DNA of 64,000 nucleotides from Pedobacter sp. (GCA_004211595.1 SEDO01000005.1:1-64000); one strand, 5' to 3'; shown: positions 1 to 9,657, counted from the first letter of the stretch. Notes: generated by a model not told the origin, from the sequence alone. Program-made: numbers and translations.

Positions 1-104
1 GTACATACACCTCTTCGCTGTGGACAGCTGTCCAACGCTGGAGACTTACTCTTGAACTCCAGTGCTACTCTACCTTTTCTAACTAATTGTTGAATGGTTG
101 GCAT
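1..104 (-). CDS. rpsL: 30S ribosomal protein S12, N-terminal 34 codons, truncated by window edge
   Basis: Reverse complement reads [34 protein letters not shown], the S12 N-terminus; ATG at 104-102. Not in the ORF track because it runs off the window. Confidence 0.96.
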   Translation of the reverse strand, partial: MPTIQQLVRKGRVALEFKSKSPALDSCPQRRGVC

Positions 105-186
105 TTCTTGCTTTTTGTTATCTATTTTTTTTATTTAAAAATATCCCATAATCGCCCCATTTTTAATCAGGACACAATTCGGGATT

Positions 187-219
187 GCAAAGGTACTGAC
201 TTTACTTTTGATTATCAAG
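187..219 (-). promoter_or_regulatory. Predicted Bacteroidota -33/-7 promoter for rpsL
   Basis: On the minus strand CTTG (219-216), 20-nt spacer, TACCTTTGC (195-187); matches TTTG-N~20-TAnnTTTGC with one mismatch in the -33 box. About 80 bp upstream of rpsL ATG. Confidence 0.6.
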
Positions 220-271
220 GCCTTGCTATCTTTTTTTTCAATATAAAATGTTTACCACATTCCCTTTTAGC

Positions 272-501
272 TTCGGAACACATTCGAGTTATCTTCGGAA
301 CATATTATAGTTAACTTATAGCTAATAACCGAAAGAATTCGGGTGAGCTTCGAGTGTTGTTCGGGTGAGCTTCGGGAGTTGTTCGGAAAGTGTTCGGGTG
401 TTGTTCGGAAAGTGTTCGAGTGTTGTTCGGAAAAATAGGGGGTTTGTTCGGAAAGTGTTCGGAAAGTATTCGGAAAGATGTAGAAGCGCTCTCGAATTTG
501 G
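272..501. repeat. Degenerate 11-bp tandem repeat array, unit TTCGGAAAGTG / TTCGGGTGTTG, in the rpsL-histidine kinase intergenic region
   Basis: TTCG begins at 272, 283, 294, 338, 349, 360, 371, 382, 393, 404, 415, 426, 447, 458, 469; spacings are 11 or a multiple of 11 except one 21-bp step (426 to 447). Units at 305 (TTATAGTTAAC) and 316 (TTATAGCTAAT) look like decayed copies in phase. Confidence 0.93.
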
Positions 502-646
502 TATATAGTTAATTATAAGTTAGTAGGTAATTGACTCCTTAGTTAAATAATTCGAGTTTAATTTACCCTTAAGAAAATTCTAAAAAGTTCAAATTTATTT
601 AATAGCTTTATCGTAAGGCAACTGTCTAACCGAATTAAACCCTTAT

Positions 647-2068
647 ATGCGCTCCACGATCCCTTTTAAAAGTCTCACCAGTTTAACCTATATTATAGCA
701 ATATTAGGGTCGATTTTTTTCATCATTACTTTCAACTATTTTGCATTAAAAACCCTCAATGGCGTACGCTCGTTTATAAGTGGAGAATCGCAATTTGCAA
801 AAGGTCAGTTAGAAGCTAGCCGGTACATAATATTATATATTCATTCTGGCCAAGACAAATACTTTGAGTTATACGAAAAAAGCTTACAAGTTCCTATATC
901 GGATAGTTTAGCCCGTATAAACATGGATAATGGAGGACCTGATTCGATTACTACTAGGCTCTTGTTTCAAGGTAAAAATGACGCTCAAGATATTCCAGAA
1001 ATTATCTGGTTATACAAGAATTTTAAAGCCTTTAAACCCTTTCAGAAATCCATTAATATTTGGATTAAAGCCGATTTGAAGATCATGGAGTTGCAGAAGT
1101 TCGCAGATGCGGTATATCCCCTCATTAAATCCAAGCAAATCACTAATGTTCAAAGGCAACTATTTGAAGCTAAAGTGAATGCTATAAGCGAACAATTAGT
1201 TTTGATGGGAAATGACTTTGAAGATACCTTGGGTAATAATATTCGCTTTATAAATTCCTATGCGCTTTGGATAATCAATAGCATTGCCTTACTGATTATA
1301 GCAGGTAATATTTATTATTTTTACAGGCAAATTCATTTACTCTCCGTAATCAAAGAAAAAACCCAAATTCAAAACAAAATACTAAGGCAACTTAATTCAG
1401 AAATGGATTTATTTACTTATAGTGTTTCTCATGATTTAAGATCGCCCATTACCTCCCTGAAAGGCTTGGTGAATTTAGCTCAAGCTGAAAATCAATCTCC
1501 AGAGTTAAATCAGTATTTTCAATTCATGCAGATGACCTTAGATAGGCAAGATTTGTTTATACAAAATATCATCAACCTTACCAAGCACAAACGAACGCAA
1601 AATGAGATTGGGGAAGTTAACCTGGAAGATGTTTTCGATCAAATATTAACCGATATCGGTCATATGGTAGATAAATCCAAAGTAAATATCTATAAGGATT
1701 TAAACGTTAAAAGACTACATACGGATCGTTTTCGTCTTAAAATAATTTTGAATAATTTACTGTCTAATGCCTTTAAATACTCAGACCCAGAAAAACCTAT
1801 CTTAACGATAGGCATTACTTCAGAAAAAGTTGAAAATACTATAAAAATTATGGTTCAAGATAACGGACTGGGCATAAAACCAGAACATCATCATAAAATA
1901 TTTGACATGTTTTATGTCGTGAATCATCAAAGTAAAGGAACCGGCTTAGGATTATATTTAGTTAAAGAAACCATCCAAGCTTTAGGTGGAAGTGTTGAAA
2001 TGAATTCGGAAGTTGGTTTTGGAACTAGCTTTACAATTTATTTACCCATTGTCGAGCAGGGCGAATAA
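647..2068 (+). CDS. Membrane sensor histidine kinase (HisKA/HATPase_c)
   Basis: Two hydrophobic segments, H-box SHDLRSPITSLKGL, N-box LNNLLSNAFKYS, G-boxes DNGLGI and GTGLGLYLVK. Confidence 0.93.
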   Translation: MRSTIPFKSLTSLTYIIAILGSIFFIITFNYFALKTLNGVRSFISGESQFAKGQLEASRYIILYIHSGQDKYFELYEKSLQVPISDSLARINMDNGGPDSITTRLLFQGKNDAQDIPEIIWLYKNFKAFKPFQKSINIWIKADLKIMELQKFADAVYPLIKSKQITNVQRQLFEAKVNAISEQLVLMGNDFEDTLGNNIRFINSYALWIINSIALLIIAGNIYYFYRQIHLLSVIKEKTQIQNKILRQLNSEMDLFTYSVSHDLRSPITSLKGLVNLAQAENQSPELNQYFQFMQMTLDRQDLFIQNIINLTKHKRTQNEIGEVNLEDVFDQILTDIGHMVDKSKVNIYKDLNVKRLHTDRFRLKIILNNLLSNAFKYSDPEKPILTIGITSEKVENTIKIMVQDNGLGIKPEHHHKIFDMFYVVNHQSKGTGLGLYLVKETIQALGGSVEMNSEVGFGTSFTIYLPIVEQGE

Positions 2069-2083
2069 TCCACTTAATTGTAT

Positions 2084-2266
2084 TTATACGCGAACGGCGA
2101 TAATACTACCTGTAACCAGGGTGAATCTAAATTCTATGTAGATATCTAGATCATTTTTTTCAATGCTTTCTACTATCCCAGATTTACTAAAGGAATCCGT
2201 TACAAAGTCTCCGGGTTTAATTTCAGAAAGTATTTCTATGGAAGTTTCAGAGGTAATTCTTATCAT
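2084..2266 (-). CDS. Small hypothetical protein (60 aa)
   Basis: Protein-like composition (IKPGDFVTDSFSKSGIVESIEKND); preferred over the opposing ORF 2163-2453. No family recognised. Confidence 0.5.
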   Translation of the reverse strand: MIRITSETSIEILSEIKPGDFVTDSFSKSGIVESIEKNDLDIYIEFRFTLVTGSIIAVRV

Positions 2267-2288
2267 AATTAGGAATAGCTATTCAAAA

Positions 2289-2317
2289 ATAATGCCCCAG
2301 CTTTGCTGGGGCATTAT
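2289..2317 (-). terminator. Rho-independent terminator for the M1 peptidase gene
   Basis: AATGCCCCAGC TTT GCTGGGGCATT (2291-2315, extended by two pairs) followed on the minus strand by ATTTTTGAAT. Confidence 0.85.
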
Positions 2318-2336
2318 AGGCGTAATTAAAATTTAT

Positions 2337-4586
2337 TTAAGGCTTTTTAAAGGTAAAGCTTTCACCTCCTCCCGAAAGTATCAATTCTTTTTTATCGGCA
2401 ACAAATTGAAACTCGACATTACCGTCATTAGCCGTATAAGTGGTGCCGTTTAAAAATGTTAAAGGCATGGCAGGCTGATCTGCAAGTTGAACAAATAATC
2501 CATTATCCTTTTTAGAGATAGTGATTTTAAATGGCATTTCACTATTAGTATATACGCCTAAAAAAGGATCTAAATTGGCTGGTGGGGTATTTGAAGCATT
2601 AGCAGCAGCCGGATCTGCAGTCCATTTATTGTTGGTAGCATTTCCATCAGGAATTTGCTTGTCTTTATCAATCTCTACTTCAACAACTTCTTCCGTCGTA
2701 TTATATCGAACCGTCCAAGTAACATTTTTCATCCACACATCAATTGGTACTTTTACAATATCCGTTTTACCACTTTTTAAAGTAATGTGTAAAATAATTG
2801 GAAGAGGCATTTTTTCCATATTGGTGACTTGTATGGTATAGCCGACCTTTTGTCCATTTACCAACATTGGTTTTACATCGTTTAAAGCTAAATCTGCTTT
2901 CCATGAATTTAAGAACCAAGATTTCCAGAACCAACTTAAATCTTCTCCAGCTGCATTTTCCATCGTTCTAAAAAAGTCATATGGAGTAGGATGTTTGTAA
3001 GACCAGTTTTTAATATATTGCTTAAATGCAAAGTCAAATCGATCCTGTCCTAAAATTTGATTTCTCAAAAAGTTTAATGCATAGGCTGGTTTCGAATATA
3101 AATTATAACCAATATTTCCTTCTCTCATAGCATCAGGCATTTGCATCATATTCTCCAAATTAGGATTTCCTAAATTACGAGCCACATTATGCCAGTTTGT
3201 AACTCTCGGTTTATATTCCCCATTATTGAAGGCCGCTGATGATAAATCATTGATGTAGGTATTAAAGCCTTCATCCATCCAGCCAAACTTACGCTCATTT
3301 GAACCTACAATCATGGGAAACCAAATGTGTCCGAATTCATGATCAATTACGCCCCAGGCACTACCATTTTTAGCTGTCCAACCGCAAAATACAATTCCCG
3401 GATACTCCATTCCTCCAATATTAGTAGCTATATTCACAGCCATCGGATAAGGATATTCCATTAAGGTTTTAGAGTAAAATTCAATACTTGCTTTTACATA
3501 CTCTACTCCTCTTCCATAGCTATCTTGTCCATTACTTTCTACAGGTTGTGCTGAAACAGCTAAAGATTTTTTACCACTTGGCAAATTGATACGTGCTGCA
3601 TCTAATACAAAGGCTTTTGATGAAGCCCACGCTACATCCCTTGTATTTTGCATTTTAAATCTCCATGTTAATTTCTCTTTAGCCGGTCGGGATTTAGGAT
3701 CTGTAACCTCTTCTTCAGAGCGAATGTGAATTGTTTTATCACTTAATTTTGCGGCATTCCAACGTTGTAATTGCGTTGGGGTAAAAACTTCTTGTGGGTT
3801 TAATAATTCGCCTGACCCCATTACAATATGCGATCCAGGTACAGTGATAGCATAAGTTACATCGCCAAACTCACAGTAAAATTCACCGGCACCTAAATAT
3901 GGCATCGTATTCCAGCCAATGATGTCATCGTACACGCTCATTCGCGGAAACCACTGTGCAATTGCATAAATTTCACCATTTTTAGTTGTTAAATGACTTG
4001 TTCTATCTGAGCCTTCTTTAGGTACAATATAGGAATAATCCATTTTGATGGTAATGACATCTCCAGCTGGCGCCATGGGATTATCTAGTCTGATTTGCAT
4101 TCTAGCATCGTCAATCAAAGAGGTAAACTTAACTGGAAGATTTTTCTGACTTACTTGAATGTTACTGATTTTATAACCTGCATCAAACTTTTCTCCCTGT
4201 GCACCATAACGACTTCGGGGAGGAATCACGGCATAACCTCTAGATGTTTCTTGGAATGTATTTTGGTCTAATTGTAACCATAAGAAAGGTAATTTATCCG
4301 GACTATTATTTTTATAAGTAATGGTGACAGTACCGCTTACTTGATGTTTAGTTTCATCTAAATTGGCTGTAATATTGTAATCTACTCTGTTTTGCCAGTA
4401 TTTTGGCCCAGGAGCACCGCTTGCCGATCTGTACTCATTGCCATTTTGCGTATAAAACAAGGGAGAAAAAGCATCACTAGGCACAAAGTTACTAGCATTG
4501 GCTGGATTATTTTGCTGAGCATGGGCACTAAAAGTTATTCCCAAAATGCAAAATAAAAGAAAGGGTTTAATAAAAAATTTCAACAT
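2337..4586 (-). CDS. M1 family metallopeptidase, secreted
   Basis: Signal peptide; [10 protein letters not shown], zinc motif HEFGH with downstream DEGFNTYI. Confidence 0.93.
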   Translation of the reverse strand: MLKFFIKPFLLFCILGITFSAHAQQNNPANASNFVPSDAFSPLFYTQNGNEYRSASGAPGPKYWQNRVDYNITANLDETKHQVSGTVTITYKNNSPDKLPFLWLQLDQNTFQETSRGYAVIPPRSRYGAQGEKFDAGYKISNIQVSQKNLPVKFTSLIDDARMQIRLDNPMAPAGDVITIKMDYSYIVPKEGSDRTSHLTTKNGEIYAIAQWFPRMSVYDDIIGWNTMPYLGAGEFYCEFGDVTYAITVPGSHIVMGSGELLNPQEVFTPTQLQRWNAAKLSDKTIHIRSEEEVTDPKSRPAKEKLTWRFKMQNTRDVAWASSKAFVLDAARINLPSGKKSLAVSAQPVESNGQDSYGRGVEYVKASIEFYSKTLMEYPYPMAVNIATNIGGMEYPGIVFCGWTAKNGSAWGVIDHEFGHIWFPMIVGSNERKFGWMDEGFNTYINDLSSAAFNNGEYKPRVTNWHNVARNLGNPNLENMMQMPDAMREGNIGYNLYSKPAYALNFLRNQILGQDRFDFAFKQYIKNWSYKHPTPYDFFRTMENAAGEDLSWFWKSWFLNSWKADLALNDVKPMLVNGQKVGYTIQVTNMEKMPLPIILHITLKSGKTDIVKVPIDVWMKNVTWTVRYNTTEEVVEVEIDKDKQIPDGNATNNKWTADPAAANASNTPPANLDPFLGVYTNSEMPFKITISKKDNGLFVQLADQPAMPLTFLNGTTYTANDGNVEFQFVADKKELILSGGGESFTFKKP

Positions 4587-4633
4587 AGTTTAGGTAATAA
4601 GGTATGAGGTAAATGATATGGTAATTTTTAAAA

Positions 4634-5359
4634 TTATGGATTTTCCTTTTTAGGGAGTGGTTTTAAGGTTACTTGTACTTTTCTTTCTTCGGGGCTTAAT
4701 TTTAACCAGGCACTATATTGTTGAGCAGTATAAAGCTCATAATCAAAAGGCCTTTCCCGCTTAACCATTTGTATAGTAGGCCGGTTTTTGTTCATAAAAT
4801 CTTTAAGTTCTTGGCCTTCAATTTTTAATAATTTAGACACAAATTCGGGAGTAAAAGTTTGATTAATTTCTGTTAAAAATTCATCATCCTCTTCTAATTC
4901 CTGCGTTTTAATTTGATTTCTACGGTATTTACCATATCCTAAGTTAAGTCTTAATCCTCCCCTATTTTGGGAGTAATCTACCGCCCTGGCTTCCGTGGCA
5001 TATGGGTCTTTAATAGTTAATAAAGGGGATATCTTCACGCCTTTAATATCGACAGCATCTAAAGTATTTACGTTACTTCGTAGGTAAATATTTTTGGGGA
5101 ATAAATTGATTAAATACAACGTATCGGTTTCGTATCCCAGGAGAGAAAAAGATACTAGATCGCCTACTTTTGCAGGGAGCGCAAAATGCCCATCCCGATT
5201 GGTGGTTGTAATTGCTTTGGTCGTTATATTTCGAACGGTAACTCCCTCTATACTGATATTTCGACTTTGGTTATCAAAAATATTTCCTGTAAAAGCCCCT
5301 TGAGCAAAAACTTGCAAGGCACTAAAAAGAACCCCTATAAATACACCTATAATCCGCAT
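4634..5359 (-). CDS. Carboxypeptidase-like regulatory domain protein, secreted
   Basis: Signal peptide then GNIFDNQSRNISIEGVTVRNITTKAITTTNRDGHFALPAKVGDLVSFSLLGYET (CarboxypepD_reg-like). ATG at 5359 preferred over TTG at 5365. Confidence 0.8.
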   Translation of the reverse strand: MRIIGVFIGVLFSALQVFAQGAFTGNIFDNQSRNISIEGVTVRNITTKAITTTNRDGHFALPAKVGDLVSFSLLGYETDTLYLINLFPKNIYLRSNVNTLDAVDIKGVKISPLLTIKDPYATEARAVDYSQNRGGLRLNLGYGKYRRNQIKTQELEEDDEFLTEINQTFTPEFVSKLLKIEGQELKDFMNKNRPTIQMVKRERPFDYELYTAQQYSAWLKLSPEERKVQVTLKPLPKKENP

Positions 5360-5391
5360 ATTCAAATGTACTAAAAACTCAGGTAAAATTG

Positions 5392-5781
5392 TTAGGCCAA
5401 TAACAGCATGTGTATAAAATCTTTAAATTTGGTGACATTTAAAGGTTTAGCTAAAAAATAATCAATACCAATATCTTTCTTCAAATCAGCTTCTGCGATC
5501 GATGTAGTAGAGATTACAATAATGGGCGTATTAGCTGAGATGGCCTTAATTTGTTTGGAAGCTTCAAAGCCATCCATTTCAGGCATGTAAAGATCCATGA
5601 TTACTAAGCTAATTTCCATCGCTTTAAATTTTTCGATGGCATCAAAACCATTATGAGCTACAATTAATTCGAATTGATAGTTTTTTAGAATCTGTTGTAT
5701 GAGCATAACACTCATGGGTTCATCCTCAACAATGAGGATCTTTTTCTTTTTCTTAGCTTGATCTTTAAAGTTAAATTTCAC
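5392..5781 (-). CDS. Single-domain response regulator
   Basis: REC domain: IVEDEPMS, VIMDLYMPEMDGFEASKQI, IVISTTS, FLAKPL. Confidence 0.92.
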   Translation of the reverse strand: MKFNFKDQAKKKKKILIVEDEPMSVMLIQQILKNYQFELIVAHNGFDAIEKFKAMEISLVIMDLYMPEMDGFEASKQIKAISANTPIIVISTTSIAEADLKKDIGIDYFLAKPLNVTKFKDFIHMLLLA

Positions 5782-5823
5782 TGTGTGCGGAGCTTGTTTT
5801 ACGTAAATATATTAAGAAAAAAA

Positions 5824-6180
5824 TTATTTAAAAAGTTCTATATAAGTATTTTCATCGAAGCCTAAACTGCAGGCTTTTCCATCAACTTCTAAAATTGGTC
5901 TTTTGATGGCTGAATTTTTAACTAATAAATAACTTCGAGCAGCTGTAGCATCCTGTATTTTAGACTTTTCCTCAGCCGACAATTGTTTAAAGGTAAGCCC
6001 CTTTTTATTTAACACATTTTCCCAACCAAAAACTTCAAACCATTCGTTCAATAGCTCAATTGTTACACCCATCTTTTTAAAATCATGAAACTCAAAGTTG
6101 ATTTCATTTCTTTTTAGGAAATCTTGTGCCTTTTTTACTGTGTTACAATTGGGAATTCCGTATAGTTTTATTACTTTCAT
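5824..6180 (-). CDS. ArsC/Spx-like reductase family protein
   Basis: MKVIKLYGIPNCNTVKKAQDFLKRN...FEFHDFKK..., KRPILEVDGKACSLGF. Confidence 0.88.
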   Translation of the reverse strand: MKVIKLYGIPNCNTVKKAQDFLKRNEINFEFHDFKKMGVTIELLNEWFEVFGWENVLNKKGLTFKQLSAEEKSKIQDATAARSYLLVKNSAIKRPILEVDGKACSLGFDENTYIELFK

Positions 6181-6284
6181 AACAGCATGTTTTATAATAA
6201 AGCAATTTTACACAAATAATTACAGATTTATGGTAATTTATAAAACATCCATTGTATTTAGCCATTTTTTTATCTAGCCTATTA

Positions 6285-7188
6285 ATGATAAAACTTTCTT
6301 TTAAACAGCAAGTAATTACAGGATTTACCATATCCTTGATTTTTGTATTATTTCAGCCTTAAGTTCTTATCTGAGCATAAATCAACTCAATGATTCATCA
6401 AAATGGCAAAGTCATACCTATGAGGTGATCAATAAGACTCAGGAGATAGATGCTTATATGATTAATTCAGAGGCTGAACTAAGAGGCTATGTGATATCCG
6501 AAAAAGCCAGTTATTTACAGCCTTTTCATGAAAATATAAACAAAATAAGTCCGGCAATTAGAGATTTAAAACGTACCATAACAGATAATCCTGAGCAAAT
6601 AAACCGGGTTGATTCATTACTAAAATATGCTGATTTAAAAGTGTCTGACATGCGCGAACTTTTAGCACTTTTTAACTCCAAAGGTTTTGAGTCATCTAAA
6701 AATTATATTTCTTTAGATAAAGGCAAGTTTTTCAAAGACAAAATGCTTGAAATTTCCAATGAAATTATTAAGACATAAAATGAATTATTAACTCAAAGAT
6801 CAGCTCTGACAGCCTATAATGGCACACGAACCATCTAGATTTATCGAAAATTGAGTCAGGAAAATTTAAAATAGCCAGATCTGAAACAAAATTGGCCGAT
6901 ATGTGTACCTCACTAGTCAATTTATTGCATATTGGAGCAAAAGAAAAAGGCATTGAGTTACAATTGAATATAGCCCATAATGTACCAACTTGGGTGATCG
7001 TTGATTCCTTGCGCTTAAATCAAATTTTGATGAATTTACTAGGCAATGCTATAAAATTTACTGAAAAGGGAAAAGTTATTCTAACAGTTGAGATGTTGAA
7101 ACAAAAAACTAATCATATTGAATTGGCATTCTCTGTAAAAGATACCGGTATTGGTAAGGAAATTCTTCAATCCAAACTTCAAACCTAG
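6285..7188 (+). pseudogene. Decayed CHASE3-type (probably hybrid) histidine kinase
   Basis: ATG at 6285 gives MIKLSFKQQVITGFTISLIFVLFQP then TAA at 6360; +1 frame continues SALSSYLSINQLNDSSKWQSHTYEVINKTQEIDAYMINSEAELRGYV (CHASE3-like). HisKA H-box absent; DLSKIESGKFKI...LRLNQILMNLLGNAIKFTEKGKV (HATPase_c) resumes and stops after DTGIGKEILQ. Confidence 0.88.
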
Positions 7189-7238
7189 ATAAAGACCTTT
7201 AATGTGGTAAAAGCTTCCTAGCTTTTGCCACTTACTTT

Positions 7239-7799
7239 TTATTTATTAAATAGAGTCATTGTTTGGGCAGGCCCAATAGATACAAAACTTTTTATTAAAC
7301 TGACAGCTCTATTTAATAAAATCGGTAAGTCTTTTTGTTCATTTTTATCAAATGGACCTAATACGTATTGGGCTTGCATGCCCTTTCTAAAATTATCCCC
7401 TATTCCAAAACGCACTCGAGCATAATTTTGGCCTCCACATACTTCTTCAATACTTTTTAAACCATTATGTCCGGCACTACTGCCTTGTAGTTTTAAGCGT
7501 AATTTGCCAAAAGGCAATGCTAAATCATCTACAATAACTAATACATTTTCAGGCGCTATTTTCAGTTCCTTCATCCAATAATTAACCGCCTTTCCGCTTA
7601 AATTCATATAGGTAGTAGGTTTGATTACATGAATCTTTTTACCTTTAAAACTCAATTCAGTATGATAGGCTAAACGTCCAATTTCAAACTGTCCTGAAAG
7701 GTCATTCGCCAATTGATCTGCTATTTCAAATCCAATATTATGTCTAGTCCCTACATATTCAGGGCCTATGTTGCCTAATCCTACAATTAAGAATTTCAT
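7239..7799 (-). CDS. pth: Peptidyl-tRNA hydrolase
   Basis: MKFLIVGLGNIGPEYVGTRHNIGFE, VIVDDLALPFGKLRLK, GSSAGHNGLKSIE. Confidence 0.97.
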   Translation of the reverse strand: MKFLIVGLGNIGPEYVGTRHNIGFEIADQLANDLSGQFEIGRLAYHTELSFKGKKIHVIKPTTYMNLSGKAVNYWMKELKIAPENVLVIVDDLALPFGKLRLKLQGSSAGHNGLKSIEEVCGGQNYARVRFGIGDNFRKGMQAQYVLGPFDKNEQKDLPILLNRAVSLIKSFVSIGPAQTMTLFNK

Positions 7800-7825
7800 A
7801 TTTCAAATTTAAAGTTTTATAGGTA

Positions 7826-7857
7826 TAAAAAAAGCGGCTCAAATATAATTGAGCCGC
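7826..7857 (-). terminator. Terminator downstream of rplY
   Basis: GCGGCTCAA (7834-7842) / TTGAGCCGC (7849-7857); minus-strand T tract follows. Confidence 0.88.
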
Positions 7858-7881
7858 CTGATTACTTTTTTTTACCTAGAA

Positions 7882-8463
7882 TTATTTTCCAGATTTAGCT
7901 GCTTGCTCAGCTTGTTTTAATGCTCTTGACATACCTACTGATACGATAGTATCTTCTGGAGTGTTTGTAATAACATAATCAGTTGCTTGTAAATCACGAA
8001 CGCGGAATAAGTTTCCAACTTCTAATTTAGAAATACTTACTTCTACTACTTGTGGCATATTTTTAGGCAATGCTTTAACACGTAGTTTACGTAATTTTTG
8101 AACTAATTTACCACCCATTTTAACACCAGGAGAAGTTCCTGTTAATTTAACTGGGATTTCCATTAATACTTCTTTATCATCAACTAATTGAAGGAAGTCT
8201 ACGTGGATTAATAAATCAGTTAAAGGATGGAATTGCGTATCTTTAATGATTGCATTATAAGATGTTCCATCTACTGTGATATTCACAAAGTTAGCTTCAG
8301 GAGTGTAAATAGCTTCATTTAAGTCAGTTCTAGATACTGATAAATGGATTTGCTCTTTTCCACCGTATAATACAGCTGGAACATTACCTTCATAACGAAG
8401 CGACTTAGCATCGCGTTTCCCTACGTTCTCTCTACGAGAACCGCTAATGGCGATTGTATTCAT
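7882..8463 (-). CDS. rplY: 50S ribosomal protein L25/general stress protein Ctc
   Basis: L25 domain (AVLYGGKEQIHLSVS..., VHVDFLQL) with C-terminal Ctc domain; adjacent to pth and prs. Confidence 0.95.
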   Translation of the reverse strand: MNTIAISGSRRENVGKRDAKSLRYEGNVPAVLYGGKEQIHLSVSRTDLNEAIYTPEANFVNITVDGTSYNAIIKDTQFHPLTDLLIHVDFLQLVDDKEVLMEIPVKLTGTSPGVKMGGKLVQKLRKLRVKALPKNMPQVVEVSISKLEVGNLFRVRDLQATDYVITNTPEDTIVSVGMSRALKQAEQAAKSGK

Positions 8464-8477
8464 AATTTGAAATTTGA

Positions 8478-8501
8478 GTTCGCCTATTTCCTAGGCAGAA
8501 C
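8478..8501 (-). promoter_or_regulatory. Possible 5'-leader hairpin upstream of rplY
   Basis: GTTC GCCTA TTTCC TAGGC (A) GAAC imperfect inverted repeat just upstream of the start codon; no T tract. Confidence 0.35.
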
Positions 8502-8542
8502 TGGGTTATATTTATTTAATTAATTACGCTTTATAAGGCTGA

Positions 8543-9484
8543 TTAGATTCTAAATAAATCACTAATCGAACCATGTTCATTTACATTAGCAATGGCTTTT
8601 GCAAATAATTTAGATGTACTCAACACTTTAATTTTTGAACTTTCTTGTTTTAATGGAATAGTATCGGTTACGATAATTTCATCCAATGCTGAGTTTTCTA
8701 TTGTTTCATAAGCCTTCCCAGATAATACAGCATGTGTACAGACTGCTCTTACACTATTTGCCCCATTTTCCATAATTAAGGCGGCCGCTTTTGCTAAGGT
8801 TCCGGCAGTATCACAGATATCATCTATAAGTACTACATCTTGCCCTTTCACCTCTCCAATAATTGACATAGATTCAATTTCATTGGCACGTTTACGACGT
8901 TTATCACAGATTATTACTTCTGCATTGAAAAACTTGGCAAAAGTACGAGCTCTATATGAACCACCCATATCTGGAGAAGCAATCGTTAAATTAGGTAAAT
9001 TCAAACTTTTGATATAGGGCACAAAAATTACAGAGCCATCTAAGTGATCTACAGGTATATCAAAAAAACCTTGAATTTGTGCAGCATGTAAATCCATCGT
9101 CATAATACGGTGAATACCAGCAGCTTTTAATAAGTTTGCAACTAATTTCGCCCCAATAGCAACTCTAGGCTTATCTTTACGGTCTTGACGAGCTAAACCA
9201 TAATAAGGAACCACGGCAGTTATATAATGTGCAGAAGCCCTTTTGGCAGCATCTACCATTAATAATAATTCTACTAAGTTGTCATTTGGTTGAAAAGTGG
9301 ATTGAACTAAAAACACATCACATCCTCGAATAGATTCATCAAAGGAAGGTTGAAATTCCCCGTCACTAAAGCGATTTAAGGTAATTTCACCGAGTGGCTT
9401 TCCGTATTGTTCAGCGATTTTACGCGCTAGATCTTCTGATCCAGAGCCAGCAAAAATCTTAACTGGGTTAAATTGCAATGGCAT
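8543..9484 (-). CDS. prs: Ribose-phosphate pyrophosphokinase
   Basis: VFLVQSTFQPNDNLVELLLMVDAAKRASA, YYGLARQDRKDKPR, DDICDTAGT. Confidence 0.97.
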   Translation of the reverse strand: MPLQFNPVKIFAGSGSEDLARKIAEQYGKPLGEITLNRFSDGEFQPSFDESIRGCDVFLVQSTFQPNDNLVELLLMVDAAKRASAHYITAVVPYYGLARQDRKDKPRVAIGAKLVANLLKAAGIHRIMTMDLHAAQIQGFFDIPVDHLDGSVIFVPYIKSLNLPNLTIASPDMGGSYRARTFAKFFNAEVIICDKRRKRANEIESMSIIGEVKGQDVVLIDDICDTAGTLAKAAALIMENGANSVRAVCTHAVLSGKAYETIENSALDEIIVTDTIPLKQESSKIKVLSTSKLFAKAIANVNEHGSISDLFRI

Positions 9485-9550
9485 GGTTGGCGTATAGCAA
9501 TGTGTTTAAATAAAAAACGGATTGACGTTTGTAGCGCAATCCGCAAAATG

Positions 9551-9621
9551 TTGTCCGACCTGGATTCGAACCAAGACAAACGGTACCAAAAACCGTTGTA
9601 CTACCCTTATACTATCGGACA
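9551..9621 (-). tRNA. tRNA-Gln (anticodon TTG)
   Basis: Minus strand TGTCCGATAGTATAAGGGTAGTACAACGGTTTTTGGTACCGTTTGTCTTGGTTCGAATCCAGGTCGGACA-A; 7-bp acceptor stem TGTCCGA/TCGGACA, TTCGAATC T-loop, loop TT-TTG-GT. Confidence 0.95.
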
Positions 9622-9657
9622 ATCTCCTAATTCTTTACTTTCGTTCTGAATTGGAAT

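Noticed and set aside
87-314. ORF 87..314 (+, 75 aa)
   Set aside because: Antisense to the rpsL start and its promoter, ends in the repeat array; low-complexity F/Y/I translation.
272-501. CRISPR array or plasmid iteron/oriC interpretation of the 11-bp repeats
   Set aside because: Units are only 11 bp with no unique spacers, no cas genes, no adjacent rep gene and no recognisable DnaA boxes.
2163-2453. ORF 2163..2453 (+)
   Set aside because: Spans the terminator and the 3' end of the M1 peptidase gene antisense; no family-like sequence.
6425-6778. Treating 6425..6778 as an intact CHASE3-only sensor protein
   Set aside because: Frame is disrupted upstream and kinase-domain remnants follow within about 60 bp, so a decayed larger gene explains it better.
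7225-7425. ORF 7225..7425 (+)
   Set aside because: Antisense to the pth C-terminus.
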